Source: Ichthyenterobacterium magnum
GTDB taxonomy: Bacteria; Bacteroidota; Bacteroidia; Flavobacteriales; Flavobacteriaceae
Assembly: GCF_003610635.1 (NCBI RefSeq)
Contig: NZ_RAQJ01000001.1
Coordinates: 682,474 to 746,473 of the forward strand
Length of the DNA: 64,000 nt
Direction: 5' to 3'
Positions 60,869 to 64,000 of the stretch are shown piece by piece. The translations under genes and the position numbers were made by a program. A model generated the notes under the pieces. It searched no databases, had not been told where the DNA came from, and worked only from the letters and a program-made list of their open reading frames with translations. The stretch's first letter is position 1. Every line of letters starts with the position of its first letter.

Positions 60869-61360
60869 ATGACCACAATAATACTTAGACCATTATTAGA
60901 AAATGATTGGGATTCGGTTTCAAAAATCTATGCTGAAGGTATTTCTACTGGATTAGCTACTTTTGAAACCGAAATTCCTAATTGGAAGCAATGGGACTCT
61001 AAGTATATAAATTCATGTAGAATTGTTGCAACTAAAAGAAATAAGGCTTTAGGCTTTGCTGTTTTGTCTCAAGTTTCAAAACGTGAAGTTTATAAAGGTG
61101 TTGCTGAAGTAAGTGTTTATGTCGCTAAAAAATTTAGAGGCCGAAATATAGGTGAAGCACTACTTAAACAGCTCATTAAAGAAAGTGAACATAACGGTTT
61201 TTGGACCTTACAAGCTGGAATTTTTTCTAAAAACTTGGCAAGTATAAATTTGCATAAAAAGTGTGGCTTTAGAGTTGTTGGTATTAGAGAAAAAATTGGT
61301 CAATTAAACGGAAAATGGTATGACAATCATCTTCTTGAAAAACGAAATAAAAACATATAA
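60869..61360 (+). CDS. ArsN-like N-acetyltransferase (phosphinothricin/arsinothricin family)
   Basis: 163-residue GNAT of the Pat/Bar family that contains ArsN: RPLLENDWDSVSKIYAEGIS, GLATFETEIPNWKQWD, VYKGVAEVSVYVAKKFRGRN, IGEALLKQLI (acetyl-CoA loop at about 90-96), and QAGIFSKNLASINLHKKCGF. ArsN enzymes acetylate arsinothricin or phosphinothricin; the ars neighbours favour the arsenical. I use the ATG at 60869, 2 bases after the DUF6428 stop, rather than an in-frame upstream start that overlaps it. Confidence 0.82.
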   Translation: MTTIILRPLLENDWDSVSKIYAEGISTGLATFETEIPNWKQWDSKYINSCRIVATKRNKALGFAVLSQVSKREVYKGVAEVSVYVAKKFRGRNIGEALLKQLIKESEHNGFWTLQAGIFSKNLASINLHKKCGFRVVGIREKIGQLNGKWYDNHLLEKRNKNI

Positions 61361-61365
61361 ATTAA

Positions 61366-61785
61366 ATGAAAAACATCTTAGTACTTGCACAGGAAATTCA
61401 TGCTGAAGCCAAATGGCACATGGTTATTTAAATTACTTTTTAGATAATCGCTCCTTCAATATTTATAGCGCAGGTATTGAAACTCATGACTTTAAATCCA
61501 GGCGCATTAGCAATTATGAAAGAAGACGGTTTAGATATTAGGCATCACACATCTAATCATGTTGATGAATATGCAGCCATCGATTTTAATTACATAATCA
61601 CTGTTTGTAATTATGCTAATGAAAACTGTCCTTATATACCAAGTAAAAATGCTGTAAGATTACAGCATAACTTTTTTGATCCTTCAAAAGTTAACGGAAC
61701 TGACGCCAAAAAACATGCTGCTTTTTTAAAAGCTAGAAATGAAATTAAACAGTATTGCGAAGATTTTGCGAAACGAAATTTTTAA
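61366..61785 (+). pseudogene. arsC: arsC pseudogene (thioredoxin-type arsenate reductase)
   Basis: The DNA is a full-length ArsC of the low-molecular-weight-phosphatase type, but broken. The frame starts MKNILVL, then a T is missing at about 61386, before the P-loop; with the T restored the sequence reads CTGNSC and then TGA (61404-61406) where the P-loop arginine codon belongs; the frame continues SQMAHGYLNYFLDNR to about 61490, where an extra T (61491-61493) shifts it again; from there LNPGALAIMKEDGLDIRHHT to the end is intact, including the redox pair CNYANENC. Three independent lesions mean no active enzyme. It is 5 bases after the acetyltransferase gene. Confidence 0.85.
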
Positions 61786-61790
61786 GGATC

Positions 61791-63632
61791 TTATTCTTGT
61801 TCGCCATTACCTGAGAACTTGCGTTCTAATTCAGCTTGAAATTCTTCCATAACCGGTCGAACGGTACTTTCTGGTAAGTCGGCAATTTTAATATACATTA
61901 AACCATCAACTGCATTATTAAATAATGGATCTACATTAAACCCAATAAGTTTACAATTTTGCTTAATGTATTTTTTAAGAAGTACTGGCATTCTAAGTGC
62001 TCCAGGTTCAACCTCATCAATAATCTTATCAAACTTGTTTAAATCGGCTTCAGTGGCATCAAAAACAAAGTCTTTGTCTGCATCTTTTAGCTTTACTTTA
62101 AACTCTTTTTTAGGATGCACATATTGAGCAACATAAGGATCGTAATAATGTGATTTCATAAACTCAATCATTAACGATTTTGAGAAATTTGAAAATTGAT
62201 TACTAATGCTAACGCCTCCAATTAGATATTTATGTTCTGGGTAACGTAATGTAGTATGTACAATGCCTTTCCATAATAAAAATAAAGGCATAGGTTTTTG
62301 TTGGTATTCTTTAATAATGAATGCACGTCCCATTTCTATAGCTTCGCTCATCATCTTATGCAACTCTGGTTCAAAACGAAATAAATCTTGAAGGTAAAAC
62401 CCATCAATCCCATGAACTTCAAATATTTTAGAACCTAATCCCATTCTATAAGCTCCTGCAATTACTTTTTTATCATCATCCCAGAGAAACATATGATGGT
62501 AATAGGTATCAAAAGTATCTAAGTCTATAGCTTCATTTGTGCCTTCACCTACTTCTCTAAATGTAATCTCACGAAGCCTTCCTAATTCTCTTAAAATGTT
62601 AGGTATTTTTTTAGCCGAAGCTAAATACACTTCATAATTTTTACTTTTAAGTAATCTACTATCATCCTTTTTTAAAGCTTCAACCTCCTTAATCATAACA
62701 TCAGAATCTACTGGTGTTACAATCTTTTTAGGAACCTTAGGAATAATTGGTGTTTTTAAAGTTGATGAAATATTTTTTAATACCTTTTCTTTATCATCAA
62801 ATGAATTAGAAAGCATATAGGTTTTCTTTCTTAAAAATTCAGAAAAATCATGAAGCGAAACATGTTCCTTTTGAGCTTTTACCGAAATAGATTTACCTAT
62901 TCTTACTTTAATAGTTCTATGCTTTTGAGTTAATAACTCAGAAGGTAATTTGGCTGTTCTAAACGTATCACTAATCTTAGAAAGCTTATAGAATAACTTA
63001 CTGTTTTTTGCATGAAAATAAATAGGAACAACTGGTACTTCTGCTTTTTGAATAAGCTTCATTGCAGCATCTTCCCAAGGTTTGTCTACTACTAATTTTC
63101 CATCTCTATATGTAGATACTTCTCCTGCTGGAAAAACACCAAGAGGATGTCCTTCTCTTAAATGCAAAATTGCGTTTTTAAAACCTGCAATACTAGATTT
63201 AACATCCTTTCGGTCTTCAAAAGGATTAACTGGCATTATATAAGGCTTTAATGGCTCAATACGATGCAATAAAAAATTGGCTATGATTTTAAAATCTTTT
63301 CGTTGCTCGAGCATTAATTTTAACAATAAAATACCATCAATGCCTCCGAGTGGATGATTAGACACAGTAATATAAGCACCATCTTTAGGCAAACGCTTAA
63401 GGTCTTCTTCTGGGATTTCAAATTTTATTTGAAAATCGTCAAGTATCCCATCTAAAAACGGAACGTCATTAAGATGTTTGTTTCGTTTATATATTTTATT
63501 AAGTGTAGATATTTTAAGTACTTTCATTAATATCCATCCAAAAAAAGTGCCTATAAAACCATATTTATCTGCATGAATAGCTTTTGCTACTTCTTTAGCG
63601 GTTACTAATCCAATATCTTGTTGTTTAGCCAT
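61791..63632 (-). CDS. Bifunctional acyltransferase, OlsF-like (aminolipid synthesis)
   Basis: 613 residues with two acyltransferase modules: an N-terminal PlsC-like domain (about 60-280; SNHPLGGIDGILL with H93 and D99, and FPAGEVST at 167-174) and a C-terminal GNAT-type hemolysin-like domain (about 315-560; REITFREVGEG, YHHMFLWDDDKKVIAGAYRMG, EMGRAFIIKEYQ). This order matches OlsF, which makes ornithine or related aminolipids by N-acylation then O-acylation in Flavobacterium johnsoniae. The PlsC box is HX5D rather than HX4D. Starts 22 bases after the aspartate kinase stop codon. Confidence 0.85.
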   Translation of the reverse strand: MAKQQDIGLVTAKEVAKAIHADKYGFIGTFFGWILMKVLKISTLNKIYKRNKHLNDVPFLDGILDDFQIKFEIPEEDLKRLPKDGAYITVSNHPLGGIDGILLLKLMLEQRKDFKIIANFLLHRIEPLKPYIMPVNPFEDRKDVKSSIAGFKNAILHLREGHPLGVFPAGEVSTYRDGKLVVDKPWEDAAMKLIQKAEVPVVPIYFHAKNSKLFYKLSKISDTFRTAKLPSELLTQKHRTIKVRIGKSISVKAQKEHVSLHDFSEFLRKKTYMLSNSFDDKEKVLKNISSTLKTPIIPKVPKKIVTPVDSDVMIKEVEALKKDDSRLLKSKNYEVYLASAKKIPNILRELGRLREITFREVGEGTNEAIDLDTFDTYYHHMFLWDDDKKVIAGAYRMGLGSKIFEVHGIDGFYLQDLFRFEPELHKMMSEAIEMGRAFIIKEYQQKPMPLFLLWKGIVHTTLRYPEHKYLIGGVSISNQFSNFSKSLMIEFMKSHYYDPYVAQYVHPKKEFKVKLKDADKDFVFDATEADLNKFDKIIDEVEPGALRMPVLLKKYIKQNCKLIGFNVDPLFNNAVDGLMYIKIADLPESTVRPVMEEFQAELERKFSGNGEQE

Positions 63633-63654
63633 AGGTGTAAATGTACTAAATTGT

Positions 63655-64000
63655 TTATTTAGTTACGATTTGTACTGTTTCTCTAGTTAATTGCTTTAAG
63701 ATTACTGTTTTATCTTTTTCTAGTTGCTTAATTGCTTGCTCATTATAATGCCTTACAGTATAAAGACTCACTTTTTTATGAAATGTTACTCTAAATTTTG
63801 CTTTTAAATGAAGTAGTAATTTTTCTAAATTATTATAACTATCCTCAAAACATACAGAAAAACTAATAGCTGAGTTTTGAATAACATCAACTTTCATTTT
63901 ATATAAATGTAGTAAGCTAAAAATTTCACTTATATTTTCTTCAACAACATATGAAAAATCTAATGAAGATAGTGACACCAATACTTGATTCTTTTTAACT
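63655..64000 (-). CDS. Aspartate kinase, C-terminal ACT part (5' end outside window)
   Basis: The last 115 residues of a monofunctional aspartokinase: tandem ACT-domain segment with VSLSSLDFSYVVEENISEIF, MKVDVIQNSAISFSVCFED and FHKKVSLYTVRHYNEQAIKQ, then the tail KQLTRETVQIV. The frame is open to the right edge of the window, so the kinase domain lies outside. Upstream of olsF in the same direction. The identification rests on resemblance of these tail motifs to flavobacterial LysC-type enzymes. Confidence 0.8.
   Translation of the reverse strand, partial: VKKNQVLVSLSSLDFSYVVEENISEIFSLLHLYKMKVDVIQNSAISFSVCFEDSYNNLEKLLLHLKAKFRVTFHKKVSLYTVRHYNEQAIKQLEKDKTVILKQLTRETVQIVTK

Noticed and set aside
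61477-61785. Independent small protein starting inside the arsC region
   Set aside because: It is the intact last part of ArsC; frame analysis shows it belongs to one gene broken by two frameshifts and a nonsense codon.

Overview
The window is a stretch of chromosome from a member of the Bacteroidota, almost certainly the family Flavobacteriaceae (genus not resolvable by eye). The DNA is strongly AT-rich. Promoters carry the Bacteroidota -7 box TAnnTTTG, starts lack Shine-Dalgarno sequences and several are TTG-Lys. Type IX secretion sorting tails, TonB-type outer-membrane receptors, a DUF4270 lipoprotein, a GLPGLI protein, an OlsF-type aminolipid acyltransferase and a 220-residue LspA all fit that family. 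Nearly all of the window is ordinary, densely packed chromosomal coding sequence; no phage, plasmid or integrative element is visible.

Layout. 1-2.2 kb (+): end of rimK, an aspartoacylase-family deacylase and 5-formyl-THF cyclo-ligase. 2.2-11.5 kb (-): panC-panD-UPF0104 flippase-like protein, an esterase-fold protein and radA, then ileS-dksA-like-lspA. 11.6-15.9 kb (+): a half-length glycogen-synthase-like protein, DUF4270 lipoprotein and glmS. 16.1-20.7 kb (+): TonB receptor plus SGNH lipoprotein. 20.8-22.7 kb (+): atpD-atpC. 22.7-23.5 kb (-): HTH/DUF2975 pair. 23.6-29.8 kb (+): biotin cluster bioF-DUF2007-bioD-[GIY-YIG cassette]-bioA, ketosynthase, bioB. 29.9-37.7 kb: JmjC/cupin-like protein, small porin-like protein, recX (-) and a 1901-residue T9SS cargo protein. 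37.7-40.3 kb: tRNA-Leu(CAA), prs, rplY and pth. 40.4-42.5 kb (-): M43 metalloprotease with T9SS tail. 42.7-52.6 kb (+): ribF, HTTM protein, serS, TPR protein, a deletion-remnant GNAT, DUF4286, rsmA, mgtE, cupin and a 2-hydroxyacid dehydrogenase. 52.6-56.3 kb (-): 81-residue exported protein, GLPGLI protein and outer-membrane barrel. 56.9-59.9 kb (+): membrane LuxR protein with small accessory genes. 60.0-61.8 kb (+): a decaying ars operon. 61.8-64 kb (-): olsF-like gene and the end of an aspartate kinase.

The most interesting signal is a family of short palindromes of the general form GTCA-N3-TGAA..TTCA-N3-TCTC. They occur in intergenic gaps, often as head-to-head pairs. One inverted pair tightly brackets a 92-codon GIY-YIG nuclease gene inserted between bioD and bioA, a layout that resembles a REP/RAYT-type element with a GIY-YIG nuclease in place of the transposase. 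Two further copies lie in frame inside bioF and the neighbouring ketosynthase gene and add short peptides to the proteins; another supplies the bioD stop codon. Other points of note are the ars operon, with an exemplary ArsR operator but an arsC broken by two frameshifts and a nonsense codon at its catalytic Arg and no efflux gene after it, a GNAT gene with its middle deleted, and an intrinsic terminator placed directly against the lspA start codon.
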